A program made the position numbers and the translations under genes. Source: Mycobacterium sp. MS1601 (GTDB lineage Bacteria > Actinomycetota > Actinomycetes > Mycobacteriales > Mycobacteriaceae). From it: a DNA stretch of 64,000 nucleotides. Below, piece after piece: positions 43,501 to 52,593 of the stretch (the first letter of the stretch is position 1; the number at the start of each line of letters is the position of its first letter). The stretch covers positions 4,588,001 to 4,652,000 of the forward strand of contig NZ_CP019420.1 in NCBI RefSeq assembly GCF_001984215.1, written 5' to 3'. Under the pieces are notes generated by a model. That model saw only the letters and a list, made by a program, of their open reading frames with translations. It was not told the DNA's origin and searched no databases.

Positions 43501-43890
43501 CAGCCATTTGAGCACAAGTCCGGTGACGGTCCGACCGGTGTTGCTGGTGTAGGTGACGGCGATGGCCGACCACGCGGTGCCGTCCCCGCGTAGGTACATC
43601 ACCTTTGATGTGCCACCGTCGCTGCGCTGACCCCAGGCCCCGCGCACGTACTTGTCGACGGTGCGGCGGCCCGCGCTGGAGCCGGCGGCAGAGTTGTCAC
43701 CCGAGGCGTTGAAGTTACGCCGGTTGAACGGCAGGAAGCCCAGCGAGATCGCATCCAGCAGAGAGGATTTGCCGCTACCTGAGGCGCCGGCGATCAACGC
43801 TCCCCCCGCGCTGAACGGAATGGAGTGGTAGCCGTCGAACACGCCCCAGTTGATGACCTGCAGGCGGGACAGATGGAACTGCTCAGGCAT
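40504..43890 (-). CDS. jetC: JetC/MksB-like SMC-family ATPase of a Wadjet-type condensin
   Basis: The 1128-residue protein begins with an ATPase head ([17 protein letters not shown], Walker [14 protein letters not shown]). It continues through long coiled-coil arms and a hinge-like middle, and ends with the signature [18 protein letters not shown] and Walker [18 protein letters not shown]. This is the MukB-like subunit JetC/EptC/MksB that loops DNA and, in Wadjet, recognises small circular plasmids. ATG 43890 overlaps the JetB stop by eight bases; TTG 43899 is less likely. In full Wadjet operons JetD follows; here the next bases belong to a convergent small gene. Confidence 0.9.
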   Translation of the reverse strand: MPEQFHLSRLQVINWGVFDGYHSIPFSAGGALIAGASGSGKSSLLDAISLGFLPFNRRNFNASGDNSAAGSSAGRRTVDKYVRGAWGQRSDGGTSKVMYLRGDGTAWSAIAVTYTSNTGRTVTGLVLKWLTGESRSDSSSRFVLADGDRDIEDVCNRWASGRFDSGVFKEDSWRFSTKVESQYLAQLYATIGIRASDAAQQLLGKAKSLKSVGGLEQFVREFMLDEPDSLARLPEALKQIDPLVEARELLAVAQRKRKILGDIEKIQQRYASESSDLGIIDLVDAPMVRAYTDHVRLQQCPAQIESLDNTIDQLGNEYEDVTRSLNLAKAEADSLNAQISGSSASIGPLQSQVQAAEAQAEEISRRRNAYESLLEVQGIRPPEHADDFWNLREELTTAATELMAKLDRSREASTDAEYSQKVARMARDDAAKELKRVEHVGSALPESAIDMRELICAAVGLDASELPYIAELMDLRPEHSRWRVAVEKVLRGVGLRLLVPDRHYGAVLRFVNETNMRGRLQLHHVRASLVGKTPEEAEPNTLAGKLFVVDPTHPCAAEAAEVVAAAGDHICVDTPDVFPRFRRAVTDTGLYKDSDRLAVKDDRRPLKQADYIYQGDVRAKIDALTVDLAAAEEAYQKARRAADDIAAERQQMRDRAAANKAICEQFPQWNHIDTETADKHHDRLREQFEILLADHPDIEALSARSEECWAEIQTLMTRRGAIQTRRDELDSRRTRLLELSERLQPAFVSEPLTELLHRYADDVPVALELLNPEPHREAVFTTIRREREQLRESRRRSYDELARILNTFDTAFPDAIPNDSDVFDERVHDYVALCRHIDERELPEAYERMMRLVTEQAPDAILTLHRVAEQETRRISEQITRVNTGLGAVEFNRGTRLTLRATPRHLTAVAELTEIVKAISRRIAEVGLGDKQAILDQYADILRLRNRLASTAPEDRAWTRDALDVRNRFTFDCAEWDVRSEELIRTHSNAGDNSGGEQEKLMAFCLAGALSFNLASPAQNPSTAGAEADNKPVFAQLMLDEAFSKSDPQFAQQALQAFRKFGFQLVIVATVQNATTIQPYIDSVVMVSKKEATGRNARPVATVATKTISDFTALRQEMTAASKVPAVV

Positions 43891-44575
43891 CGAGTTCAAC
43901 CTCTACTTCTGGGCTGCCGCCTCGCAGCAGCAGTTCGAACTGCTGCTGCAGTTCGGCGATCACCGAGGCGGTCATGACCGCGGTGATGACGGGGCTGACG
44001 GTGTAGCTGTCCTCGTCGTCGCGGCTGCGGCGCAGGATGTCCAGACCAGCCAGCCGGGCGATCGCGGCGTCGATGCGAGCGGTGAACGTCACCGTGTCGC
44101 GGTCGATGTCATTGAGCACCCCGGAGAACAGGCCGTGGACCTCGTCACGGCTGATCAGCACGGTGCTGTCGCCGGAGGCGCGCATCATCTGCGCCAGGTG
44201 CAGCGCCAGGATCGAGTCGTAGGTGCCCAGCGGCTCGCGACGCAAAAGCTTGGCACCCCTTGCGGATTCGTAGCGAGCCTGCTCGACGAACGCCACTCCG
44301 TCACCTCCGCCGACGCCTTCTACGAGGCGCAGCAGCAGGTCCAGTTCCGACAGCCGCACGGTGAGGTCTTTGCGATATTCCAGTACCCAGCTGTAGAGGT
44401 CGCGGTCGGCCTCGGCGCTGATGTAGCGCCGGGTCAACAGCTGCTGCAGTGCCCAGCACGCGCGGTCGGGCAACTCGCTGACATCGCCCTCGAATCGGGG
44501 ACGCTTCTGGTGCGGGGTACGGGTGTTCTGGTCGACCTGGGGCAGCGACGAGAAATCGATGTCAGTTTCGGTCAC
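43883..44575 (-). CDS. jetB: JetB/MksE-like condensin subunit (DUF4194)
   Basis: The 230-residue protein matches the DUF4194 layout: [37 protein letters not shown] for the N-terminal winged helix, then [40 protein letters not shown] and a C-terminal winged helix with [20 protein letters not shown]. JetB is the KITE-like subunit bridging the kleisin JetA and the JetC heads. GTG 44575 overlaps the JetA stop (GTGA), and the gene ends eight bases into jetC, so all three are translationally coupled. Confidence 0.88.
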   Translation of the reverse strand: MTETDIDFSSLPQVDQNTRTPHQKRPRFEGDVSELPDRACWALQQLLTRRYISAEADRDLYSWVLEYRKDLTVRLSELDLLLRLVEGVGGGDGVAFVEQARYESARGAKLLRREPLGTYDSILALHLAQMMRASGDSTVLISRDEVHGLFSGVLNDIDRDTVTFTARIDAAIARLAGLDILRRSRDDEDSYTVSPVITAVMTASVIAELQQQFELLLRGGSPEVEVELDA

Positions 44576-46044
44576 TGGGTGACTCCCTGGAGGCTGGAGA
44601 TGGGCTCGGTGAACATCAGGCGCGGAACCTCCATCTCGCGGTCACGGCCGTCGAGTGATCGGAACCGTACTTTCTCGACCACGTGAGTCAACTCGGATTC
44701 GGAGTCGTGCGGTTGTTTGAGTGCCCACGACCACAGCACGATGACGTGGCCCAAATAGGCCGAGTCCAGCAGATCCACCGCGTCGGGCAGCGACAGCGGG
44801 GAGGTCTTGATGGCGTTGTTGATCATGTCCGACATCGCGGGGGCGTCGACCTGGGTGGTGAGCGCGGCGAAGCTGGACAGGTCCAGCTCGCTGCCCGCGG
44901 TATGGGCGGGCTTCGGGTTGGACAGGTCGCCGATCCGGAAGCTCAGTGCGCCAATGGAACTGATGGCGTGCCGCGCCAGGGGCAGCTCGATTTCCAGGCG
45001 CGAGTCGGTCAGAGAGGCCTTGAGCAGGTTGCGGGCAGCACCGATGGCCTCGTTGAGTTGACGTGCCACGCCGCGGCTCTGCTCCAGTGTGCCGAATGCG
45101 GTGAAACGCTTGACACGCTGGGCGCAGCGCTGCTGGATGCGCTCCACCTCGTCGATCTGATGGCCGACCAGTTCGAAGAAGCCGGCCATCACCTTGCGCA
45201 GCTGCGGGTCGAGGGCCGGCAGAGCCTCCGCGACTGCGGTCACGTCGGCTTCGAACTCGGCGCGCTGCTCGGGATCGTTGACCATCCGCAGGAAGGCACG
45301 GTGGGAGTCGCGGCCCTGCGAGTCCCAGGCGGCCTGGTAATCGGCGTACATCTGGCGCTGCCGGTCGCGGTATTCGACATTGCTGTCGATGGGCTCGTCG
45401 AGTGCGGCGGTGGCCTGTTCGATCATGGTGCCGTACTGGCCGATGTCGGTGATCAGGCGCTCCATCTGCAGCGCAATGGCGCGGGCCTCGTCGTAGGAAT
45501 CCGTCAGGTCGGGTTCGCTACGTTCGATCTCACCTGATTGGAGCCCGTCGAGCTCACGGTGCAGCGCCTCGATCTCGGCCTCGATGCTCCTGCGAATGCG
45601 CTCCGGGTTGGTGTCCACCCGCAGGGCGACCTGCTTGAGCCGGGAGGCGATGCCGTTGATGGAGCCGCCGGTGGCGATGGTGTCCTGGCGGCGCATGCCT
45701 CGTATGAAGTCCAGCGCCCGCCGCGCCTCCTGGGTGAGGTAGCAGAGGTTGCGCTCGTAACCGGATCGGGTGTCGGCGACCCGGTGCAGCCAGCCCTGGC
45801 TGGCCCAGGACTTGATCAGCCCGAGCCCGGACTGCGCGTCGTTGTCGTGCACCGCGCCGAGGTCGCGTTCCAGGGCGACCACCAACTCCGTTTCCGGGAC
45901 GACGCCGCCGCTGAGGTGACGTTCCATCAGCGTGGCGTACACACCGAGGTTGGTGGTGGCCAGCAGGCGCAGGGTCGGGGAGCTCTGGATTCCGCGGTTG
46001 AGGTCGAGCAGGTCTGTGGCAGACAGTGTCGTGTTGTCGTCCAA
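44572..46044 (-). CDS. jetA: JetA/MksF-like kleisin subunit (DUF3375)
   Basis: The 490-residue protein is the DUF3375 kleisin of Wadjet/Mks condensins. The N-terminal winged helix includes LLDLNRGIQSSPTLRLLATTNLGVYATLMERHL and GWLHRVADTRSGYERNLCYLTQEARRALDFIRGMRRQ. A long helical middle carries IASRLKQVALRVDTNPERIRRSIEAEIEALHRELD. The C-terminal winged helix includes LVHVVEKVRFRSLDGRDREMEVPRLMF-type sequence. Start TTG 46044 has GGAGGG nine bases upstream. It is the first gene of the operon; nothing precedes it on this strand for over 400 bases. Confidence 0.88.
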   Translation of the reverse strand: MDDNTTLSATDLLDLNRGIQSSPTLRLLATTNLGVYATLMERHLSGGVVPETELVVALERDLGAVHDNDAQSGLGLIKSWASQGWLHRVADTRSGYERNLCYLTQEARRALDFIRGMRRQDTIATGGSINGIASRLKQVALRVDTNPERIRRSIEAEIEALHRELDGLQSGEIERSEPDLTDSYDEARAIALQMERLITDIGQYGTMIEQATAALDEPIDSNVEYRDRQRQMYADYQAAWDSQGRDSHRAFLRMVNDPEQRAEFEADVTAVAEALPALDPQLRKVMAGFFELVGHQIDEVERIQQRCAQRVKRFTAFGTLEQSRGVARQLNEAIGAARNLLKASLTDSRLEIELPLARHAISSIGALSFRIGDLSNPKPAHTAGSELDLSSFAALTTQVDAPAMSDMINNAIKTSPLSLPDAVDLLDSAYLGHVIVLWSWALKQPHDSESELTHVVEKVRFRSLDGRDREMEVPRLMFTEPISSLQGVTQ

Positions 46045-46520
46045 CTACCCGTCCCTCCCGCCGTTCCGCGCTGCCGTGGAACCGTCCAAGATAGGCGACC
46101 CACGCCGTCCGGTGCCGCCCCGGGGCGGCGTGTTGGGGACGGATCGCGGTGTGTGGGTGATGTGACATGGAACAGGCGTTACTCGGGTTTACTGGCGTCT
46201 CTCGCGCCGCTTGTGCCCCACGGAAGGTCGGTTGGGGGTGGCCCGTCGCCACCAACCGACAGACTGTCTTTTATGTGTTTGCCATGAGCTGATTTCGGCT
46301 GGGAATAATTCACCGGATCGGTGACAGTGCACATGCGTCAGGGGTGGGTACAGATCAATTACTGCCAACCGGCAACAATTTTCTGCCAACGGAAATGTAT
46401 CGGCCTGAGCTGCTGGTTTCAACGATCAGATCGGAATCAGAACCCCCTCCTGAACCGACTGGAACCGCACCTCGCAGAGTCGCGGTTGGAACGAAACTAC
46501 ATGACGAGAGAAGACTGATC
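46045..46520. promoter_or_regulatory. Divergent promoter region of jetABC and a small secreted protein
   Basis: This 476-base gap holds no supported gene. It contains a hairpin around 46229-46258 and an AT-rich part after 46270. Two direct repeats CTGCCAAC (46362-46369 and 46383-46390) are spaced exactly 21 bases apart, two helical turns, as expected for a regulator binding one face of the DNA. They lie about 130-160 bases upstream of the secreted protein gene. Confidence 0.5.
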
Positions 46521-46823
46521 ATGAAGAATCTGGGATTTGCCACCATCGCTGCCACCGCGCTGACCGCAGGCGCCCTGGGCCTGGCCGCTCCGGCTCTTGC
46601 CGCCCCCAGTGGCAGTGGCGATGCTCAGGCCACCATCTCCTCGCTGCAGGACCAGGGCTACAAGGTGATCGTGAACCGGCTGTCCGCAGCCCCACTGGCC
46701 GACGCGAACGTCGTGTCGATGGGCAAGGGCCCGGCCTTCAGCCACAACGTCGCCGCCGACGCCAGCAGCAGTGATTACTCGGTGCCTGTGACCACACAGA
46801 CCATCTACGTCACCGTGAAGTAG
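46521..46823 (+). CDS. Small secreted mycobacterial protein, paralogue 1
   Basis: The 100-residue precursor has a signal peptide (MKNLGFATIAATALTAGALG) cut after APALAA. The mature 70 residues contain ATISSLQDQGYKVIVNRLSAAPLADANVVSMG, a block shared with a paralogue at 52594-52899, and end in a beta-rich VTTQTIYVTVK. It has no cysteines or catalytic motif and is probably a small envelope or extracellular protein of unknown role. ATG 46521 has GAGAGAAG upstream. A strong intrinsic terminator follows 15 bases after the stop. Confidence 0.8.
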   Translation: MKNLGFATIAATALTAGALGLAAPALAAPSGSGDAQATISSLQDQGYKVIVNRLSAAPLADANVVSMGKGPAFSHNVAADASSSDYSVPVTTQTIYVTVK

Positions 46824-46837
46824 TCGATCGACCCGAG

Positions 46838-46870
46838 AAAGGGGCGCTCCCGCGAGGGGGCGCCTCTTTT
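46838..46870 (+). terminator. Intrinsic terminator after the small secreted protein gene
   Basis: AAAGGGGCGCTCCC pairs over 14 bases (two G-T pairs) with GGGGGCGCCTCTTT around a GCGA tetraloop, and TTTTT follows at 46867-46871. This is the classical form of a rho-independent terminator and isolates the gene from the flavoprotein gene that starts at 46924. Confidence 0.85.
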
Positions 46871-46923
46871 TGCACTCTCGCCGGTACCGTCGCGGTGGCA
46901 ACGACGGGAAGGTTCGGCACACG

Positions 46924-48558
46924 ATGACAGTGCTCACGGCGGACGTGATCGTCGTCGGTCACGGATTGGCCGGACTGGTGGCCACCCACGAGCTCAGCGC
47001 ATCGGGCAGAACCGTGCTGCTGATCGACCAGGAGGGGCCTCAGGATTTCGGCGGTCAGGCCTACTGGTCGTTCGGCGGACTGTTCATGGTTGGCACACCT
47101 GAGCAGCGGCTCTGCGGTATCCGCGACTCACGTGAGCTGGCTTGGCAGGACTGGCTGGGCTCGGCGCAGTTCACCGACGACGACCACTGGCCACGACAGT
47201 GGGCTGGTGCCTACGTCGACTTCGCCGCCGGTGAGAAGCGTCGGTGGCTGCGCAGTCTCGGCTGGCGCGCGTTTCCGATCCCCGGCTGGCCGGAACGCGG
47301 CGGGCGTGGCGCACTCGGCTCTGGCAACAGTGTGCCGCGCTTCCACATCACCTGGGGTACCGGCCCCGGGTTGGTCGACGTGTTCGCCACGCGGGTGCTC
47401 GACGCCGAGTCGCGCGGGTTGGTGCGACGCCTGTTTCGGCACCGAGTCGACGAGCTCGACCTCACCGACGGCACGGTCACCGGTGTCCACGGCACGGTGC
47501 TGGGCGCCTCGGCGCACCCCCGCGGAGCGCCGTCCACGAACACCGAGGTGGGGTACTTCAGTGCGCAGGCGTCGGCCGTCGTGCTGGCCACCGGCGGCGT
47601 CGGAGGCAATCCGACCCTGGTCAAGGAGTTGTTCACGCAGAGCTTCGGGCGCTACCCCGACGGAATGCTGTGCGGCAACCCGGCTTACGTCGACGGCGCG
47701 ATGATCGCCATCGCACGCAAGGCCGGCGCCAAGGTCGCCAACGAGAACCGACTCTGGTTCTACCCCGACGGCGTTGCCAACATCGACCCGCTCTGGCCTG
47801 ACCACGGAATCCACGTCACGGCAGGACCTTCCGCGCTGTGGCTCGACGGTGCGGGCAGGAGACTGCCTGCCCCGCTGTTCCCCAACTTCGACACCGTGGG
47901 CGCCGTCCGGTACGTCATGGACTCCGGACACTCGCACTCATGGCTGGTGATGAACGCCGCGATCTTCCGCCGGGAGTTCGCGATGTCCGGCCAAGAACTC
48001 AACCCGGCAATCACCGGACGCCACGCGTGGGCGGCGATAACAGGATTGGTGCGACCCAGGATCGGCGCCGCCAACCGACAGTTCCTGGAGCGCGGCAAGG
48101 ACTTCGTGTCCGCGCCGACGGTCGGGCAACTAGCTGCGGCCATGTCCGTGGACGCCGCCGCGCTGGAGCGGGAAATCAAAGCGCGAGACTCCCAGGTACA
48201 CAACCGGTACAGCAAGGACCCGCAGTTCGCCGCGATCCACAACGCCAGGCGCTACTGGCCGGACCGGTTCAAGGTCGCCAAACCCGGTCCCATCCTCGAT
48301 CCTCAGGCAGGTCCCCTGATCGCCGTCAAACTACACATCACCACCCGAAAGACGTTGGGCGGGTTACAGACCGATCTACAGGGCCGTGTGCTCGGGGAAA
48401 CCGGAGAACCGCTGTCCGGGCTCTATGCCGCCGGCGAAGTCTCGGGCTTCGGCGGCGGGGGCATCCACGGGAACCGTTCCCTGGAAGGCACGTTCGTCGG
48501 AGGTTGTCTGTTCACCGGCCGCACCGCGGGCCGCAACATCGCAAGGAGTGTCGGGTGA
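46924..48558 (+). CDS. FAD-binding dehydrogenase, paralogue of the 19.7-kb gene
   Basis: The 544-residue flavoprotein has IVVGHGLAGLVATHEL at the N-terminus, LATGGVGGNP in the middle, RKTLGGLQTD, and LYAAGEVSGFGGGGIHGNRSLEGTFVGGCLFTGR at the C-terminus. It shares nearly every motif with the protein at 19704-21374 (for example QDWLGSAQF against SDWCGSASF, NRYSKDPQ against NPYSKDSQ). The family is related to 3-ketosteroid dehydrogenases and fumarate reductases, and the substrate is unknown. ATG 46924 lies after GGGAAGG. Its stop overlaps the start of a TPP enzyme gene, so the two products may act in one pathway. Confidence 0.85.
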   Translation: MTVLTADVIVVGHGLAGLVATHELSASGRTVLLIDQEGPQDFGGQAYWSFGGLFMVGTPEQRLCGIRDSRELAWQDWLGSAQFTDDDHWPRQWAGAYVDFAAGEKRRWLRSLGWRAFPIPGWPERGGRGALGSGNSVPRFHITWGTGPGLVDVFATRVLDAESRGLVRRLFRHRVDELDLTDGTVTGVHGTVLGASAHPRGAPSTNTEVGYFSAQASAVVLATGGVGGNPTLVKELFTQSFGRYPDGMLCGNPAYVDGAMIAIARKAGAKVANENRLWFYPDGVANIDPLWPDHGIHVTAGPSALWLDGAGRRLPAPLFPNFDTVGAVRYVMDSGHSHSWLVMNAAIFRREFAMSGQELNPAITGRHAWAAITGLVRPRIGAANRQFLERGKDFVSAPTVGQLAAAMSVDAAALEREIKARDSQVHNRYSKDPQFAAIHNARRYWPDRFKVAKPGPILDPQAGPLIAVKLHITTRKTLGGLQTDLQGRVLGETGEPLSGLYAAGEVSGFGGGGIHGNRSLEGTFVGGCLFTGRTAGRNIARSVG

Positions 48559-50213
48559 AAATCGGTGATTTCCTGCTGCGCCGGCTGGCCGAGATCGGAA
48601 CCACCCACGTCTTCGGCGTCCCGGGTGACTACAACATGGCCTTCCTCGAGCAACTCGAGGCCCATCCCGGTATCCACTGGGTGGGCAACTGCAACGAGTT
48701 GAACGCGGCCTACGCCGCTGACGGGTACGCCCGCTCCGGCAAGCCCGGGGTGCTGGTCACCACCTACGGCGTGGGCTGCCTGAGTGCACTCAACGGCATT
48801 GCCGGTGCTTACTGCGAGCACATCCCGCTGATCCACATCTCCGGCTCACCACCGGAACACGCTGTGCTCGGCAGGGTTTCGCTGCACCACAGTCTGCTCG
48901 ACGGCGGCTACCGCAACGTGCACCGAGCATTCGCGGAGTTCACCGAATACTCGGCCACCATATCGCCCGCCAACGCCGTCGAGGTGATCGACCACGCGCT
49001 GCTGACGGCGTTGCGGTCGCGGCGGCCGGTGCGCCTGGAACTGCCCTCGGACTTGGCTCACGTCGAGATCGCAGTGCCCGACGACGTGCTGTCGCTGCAG
49101 GATCCGATGCCGGCGGGTCCGCAGCGCGCCGATGCTGTCGCCGCGGTTGCGCAGGCGCTGGCGCAGGCGCGACGGCCCCTGCTGCTGTTCGACGCGCCGG
49201 CTGTGCGTTTCGGTGCACTGGCAGCGATCGAGGAGTTCTGCGCCGCTGCCGGTCTGCCGTACTTCTGCACCCTGCCCGCGGTGCACTACGCCGACAGCGC
49301 ACGCCCGCAGTTCCAGGGCATGCTGCCCGGTGGGGACCGCCGGCATGTGTTCGAGGACGCCGATCTGATGATCGCCTGCGGGCTGACCGTCTCCGACGTC
49401 ACCACCGGCGGATTTTCGCTGGACTTCGACGAAGTACCGATGGTGCGGTTGCAACCCACCTTCACTCAGGTGGGAACCGACGTCTTCTACGGCACCGGTA
49501 TCGCGGAAATTCTTGTGGCTCTTCGAGAGGCGATCTCGCCGCGAGAGCCGTGGTGGAGTACCACGCCGGCTGTCGACACCCCGGTGGACGGCACCGCACT
49601 GACCCAGGCGCTGTTCTTCTCCCGACTGCAGGACTTCCTGCGCTCGGGCGATGTGCTGGTTGCCGAGACGGGCACGTCGGCGCAGAACACCGTCGGGATG
49701 ACGTTGCCGCCTGGCACCGGCTACATCAATCAATCAAGCTGGGGCTCAATCGGATACGCGCTGCCTGCGCTGCTCGGATCCATGGTGGCCGAACCCGAGC
49801 GGCGTCACGTCCTGTGCACCGGCGACGGCTCGTTCCAGGTCACCGCTCAGGAGTTGTCCACCATTATCCGTGGTGGCCATCACCCGGTGATCTTTCTGCT
49901 CAACAACCGCGGGTACACCATCGAGCGAGCTATCCTCGGTGCCCACTCGCCCTACAACGACGTCGCCAACTGGGCCTACCATGACGTTCCCCGGGTCTTC
50001 GGCATCGACGAGGACCGACTGCTCAGCCGCGTCTGCACCACCGTCGCCGAGTTGGATGCGGCGATGGGCGAGGCCGCCGGCACTGGCCGGCTGTGCTTCA
50101 TCGAGGTGGCCCTGCAGCCGTTGGACATGACACCGGCAACAAGGTTCGTCGGTGACGGCACCCGCGTCTACGACTACGGCGTGTACGGTCCGGGAAACCC
50201 GCTCACACCATGA
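48555..50213 (+). CDS. Thiamine-pyrophosphate 2-keto acid decarboxylase
   Basis: The 552-residue enzyme has all TPP decarboxylase landmarks. The catalytic Glu is in GNCNELNAAYAADGYAR, adjacent HH in VSLHHSLLDGG follows, and the TPP/Mg motif GDGSFQVTAQELSTIIRGGHHPVIFLLNN is at residues 420-450. The sequence resembles indolepyruvate, phenylpyruvate and branched-chain keto acid decarboxylases (Kdc), giving aldehydes and CO2. GTG 48555 has AAGGAG seven bases upstream and overlaps the flavoprotein stop (GTGA). The aldehyde could feed redox enzymes elsewhere; no aldehyde dehydrogenase is adjacent. Confidence 0.9.
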   Translation: MKIGDFLLRRLAEIGTTHVFGVPGDYNMAFLEQLEAHPGIHWVGNCNELNAAYAADGYARSGKPGVLVTTYGVGCLSALNGIAGAYCEHIPLIHISGSPPEHAVLGRVSLHHSLLDGGYRNVHRAFAEFTEYSATISPANAVEVIDHALLTALRSRRPVRLELPSDLAHVEIAVPDDVLSLQDPMPAGPQRADAVAAVAQALAQARRPLLLFDAPAVRFGALAAIEEFCAAAGLPYFCTLPAVHYADSARPQFQGMLPGGDRRHVFEDADLMIACGLTVSDVTTGGFSLDFDEVPMVRLQPTFTQVGTDVFYGTGIAEILVALREAISPREPWWSTTPAVDTPVDGTALTQALFFSRLQDFLRSGDVLVAETGTSAQNTVGMTLPPGTGYINQSSWGSIGYALPALLGSMVAEPERRHVLCTGDGSFQVTAQELSTIIRGGHHPVIFLLNNRGYTIERAILGAHSPYNDVANWAYHDVPRVFGIDEDRLLSRVCTTVAELDAAMGEAAGTGRLCFIEVALQPLDMTPATRFVGDGTRVYDYGVYGPGNPLTP

Positions 50214-50287
50214 TGGCGTTTTGCTGAACGTCTGCCCGCGAAGTTCTGGGCGACAGCAGAGTTCGAGGTCACCTATAAAGTATTCAG

Positions 50288-51487
50288 ATGGCCAGCGTCA
50301 GCCCCGTGAGCTCTGAGCGCCGCACGCGGCCGAAAGACCGCAAGGAGCAGATCGCTCGTGCGTCGGCCGAGGCGTTCAGTGAACTCGGCTACCACGGCGT
50401 CAGCATGGAGGACATCGCCCGCCGGGTCGGCGTGACGGCGGCGTCGCTGTACCGCCACTACGCCGGCAAGTACGACCTCTTCCGCGCAGCGGTGCTGGGC
50501 ATGGGGGAGCATCTCCTCGAGCTCACCGCCTACCTGGAGGATGCTCCCGAGGAGGCCGCCGCCCAGAACTGGGATCTGGCTGTCGCGTCGTTGACGGACT
50601 CGGCGCTGAAGAATCGCGCCAGCGGTGGCATGTACCGCTGGGAAGGCCGCTTTCTGGAGCCCGAGCACCAGCAGGTGCTCGACGGCCAAATGGCTCTGGT
50701 GAACAAGCGACTGCAGAAGCCCATGTCGGCGCTGCGGCCGAACCTGACCTGCAAGCAGCGCACCATCCTGACATCAGCGGTGCTCAGCGTCATCGGCAGC
50801 ATCACCGACCACCACGCCCGGCTGTCCACCGAGCGCGTTCAGGCGACCATGAACCGCATCGCTCGAGATATTCGCGACACCGACCTGCCCACCGTCGCAG
50901 CCACGGAGGCCGCACCACGTCGTCGTGTTGTGGGCGCGGCAGCAGGGGAGTACGAACAGATCCTGCACGCGGCGCTGGTGCTGATCAACGAACGGGGATA
51001 CCGCGACACCGGGGTCGACGACATCGCCTCTGCCGTCGACATGTCGCCACCGACCATCTACCGGTTCTTCCACAGCAAAGGCGCCATCCTGACGGCACTG
51101 TTTCTGCGCGGCGCCGACCGGGTTTCCGGCGACGCCGTCGACGTTCTGTCGGTCGCGGCCGGCCCGCGCGAAGCGGTCACCGGACTGGTGGACGCCTATG
51201 TGCAGCGATCCATAGCCAGCCGCGAACTGGCCTACGTGTACTACGCCGAGCGGCCCAACGTGCCTGCCGAGGACCGCGCGGTGATCCACAACATCCAGCG
51301 CGCCACCGTGGAGGCCTGGTCCAGTCAGGTGGCCGCGGCCCGCCCCGGCTGCACCCCCGACGAAGCGCGGTTCGCCGTCCACGCCGCCTTCGCACTCGCC
51401 GTCGACATGGGGCGGCTGTTCGACGACGACCCCGTGCGGGCGCGGGCGATCCTGCGGCACCTGATGCTCACGGTCCTGCTGGGCTGA
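50288..51487 (+). CDS. Double TetR-family transcriptional regulator
   Basis: The 399-residue protein carries two complete TetR units in one chain. The first HTH is at about residues 18-65 (IARASAEAFSELGYHGVSMEDIARRVGVTAASLYRHYAGKYDLF). The second is at about 222-268 (ILHAALVLINERGYRDTGVDDIASAVDMSPPTIYRFFHSKGAIL). Each is followed by a helical ligand/dimer domain. Such a fusion may act as a pseudo-dimer. A -10-like TATAAAGT ends seven bases before ATG 50288 and no Shine-Dalgarno is present, suggesting leaderless translation. It may control the upstream flavoprotein-decarboxylase pair. Confidence 0.88.
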   Translation: MASVSPVSSERRTRPKDRKEQIARASAEAFSELGYHGVSMEDIARRVGVTAASLYRHYAGKYDLFRAAVLGMGEHLLELTAYLEDAPEEAAAQNWDLAVASLTDSALKNRASGGMYRWEGRFLEPEHQQVLDGQMALVNKRLQKPMSALRPNLTCKQRTILTSAVLSVIGSITDHHARLSTERVQATMNRIARDIRDTDLPTVAATEAAPRRRVVGAAAGEYEQILHAALVLINERGYRDTGVDDIASAVDMSPPTIYRFFHSKGAILTALFLRGADRVSGDAVDVLSVAAGPREAVTGLVDAYVQRSIASRELAYVYYAERPNVPAEDRAVIHNIQRATVEAWSSQVAAARPGCTPDEARFAVHAAFALAVDMGRLFDDDPVRARAILRHLMLTVLLG

Positions 51488-51511
51488 GCATCGGTGGTCT
51501 ATGAATGACCC

Positions 51512-52450
51512 ATGTCTGTCGACAATGCAGCCACCGGCGTGGTCCTGCTGCACGCTGCGGCGCCTGAGCAGCTGACATCCTGGTGCGACGAGGTCACCGC
51601 CTCGGCTGCCGCCATGCCCGGATTCCGAGCGGTGCGGTTGTCACAAGAGGGTGGTGAGCTGGCCCGCGCGGTCGCAGTCACCTTCGACACCGGCGAGCGC
51701 CTGAACAACTGGCTGGATTCGCCGGCCTACCGCGCGGCGTTCACCGGTGCCGCCGGGGTGCTGGGGAAGTCGTCGGTGTTGTTGTTCGGCGACGGTCACC
51801 GGTTGCCACCGGGCACCGCGGTGTTCCGCCACGATGTGATCCCTGGACGCACCGCAGGATTCGTGGCCGCCGAAGAGGCGATCGCGGCGGCCACCGCAAA
51901 CTATCCCGGATTCGATTCGCTGGTCTTGTTGCCGCCGCTACCCGGGCACGACCAGTGGGTGTCGATTCTGAGCTTCCACACCGATGACCAGTTGTCGGCG
52001 TGGCTGGCCTCCGACGAACGCGCCGACCGCGTGCCCCACCTGCGGGCGAACCTGACGAAGGACTTCACCGTCGACGCGCCGTTCGGTTCGATCCTGCGTT
52101 TCCAGGACGGGCGGCCGCGCGTGACGCCGAAGTGGCGAACCGCGATGCTGATCGTGCTGGTGCTCTATCCCACCGCGATGACGGTGAGCCGCTTCGCCGC
52201 CCCGGTGTGGGTGCAGTGGGGTGCACATCCGTGGCTGTCGACGTGGCTCACACAGTCGGTGTGCGTGGCCGCGATGACCTACTGGTTGATGCCGTTCGCC
52301 ACACGTCTGTTCGCGCGATGGCTGGATCCGGTGGCCGGAGCATCGATGCGGGTGTCTCTGGGCGGGGCGGCGATCGTGGCCGCGGTGTACGCCCTGTGGC
52401 TGCTGATCTTCGCGACCGTGCCGTGGCTTCAGTACTGGAACCACCCCTGA
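51512..52450 (+). CDS. ABM-domain membrane protein
   Basis: The 312-residue protein has two N-terminal ABM-like modules (residues 8-95: LTSWCDEVTASAAAMPGFRAVRL and SPAYRAAFTG; residues 100-205: YPGFDSLVLLPPLPGHDQWVSILSFHTDDQLSAWLAS). Three predicted transmembrane segments follow near the C-terminus (TAMLIVLVLYPTAMTVSRFA, SVCVAAMTYWLMPFA, GGAAIVAAVYALWLLIFATV). Similar antibiotic-biosynthesis-monooxygenase-type membrane proteins occur in actinobacteria without assigned reactions. The start at ATG 51512 lies 24 bases after the TetR stop, so the two may be cotranscribed. Confidence 0.78.
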   Translation: MSVDNAATGVVLLHAAAPEQLTSWCDEVTASAAAMPGFRAVRLSQEGGELARAVAVTFDTGERLNNWLDSPAYRAAFTGAAGVLGKSSVLLFGDGHRLPPGTAVFRHDVIPGRTAGFVAAEEAIAAATANYPGFDSLVLLPPLPGHDQWVSILSFHTDDQLSAWLASDERADRVPHLRANLTKDFTVDAPFGSILRFQDGRPRVTPKWRTAMLIVLVLYPTAMTVSRFAAPVWVQWGAHPWLSTWLTQSVCVAAMTYWLMPFATRLFARWLDPVAGASMRVSLGGAAIVAAVYALWLLIFATVPWLQYWNHP

Positions 52451-52593
52451 TGTGTTGTCGCTCACACGAATCCGTGTCACGGGGTTTTGTGCATTCGGAA
52501 TTAATCACGTGAACACGAGGTTAATTAGGGCGACTGGGATGCCGTTGGCACCGACCGGTCGACGAAGTGATTGAACAGAGAGAAGTGCGACAA

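Noticed and set aside
47838..48554. N-terminal extension of the TPP decarboxylase frame
   Set aside because: The extension is the out-of-frame shadow of the flavoprotein; the enzyme starts at GTG 48555 with a good ribosome site.
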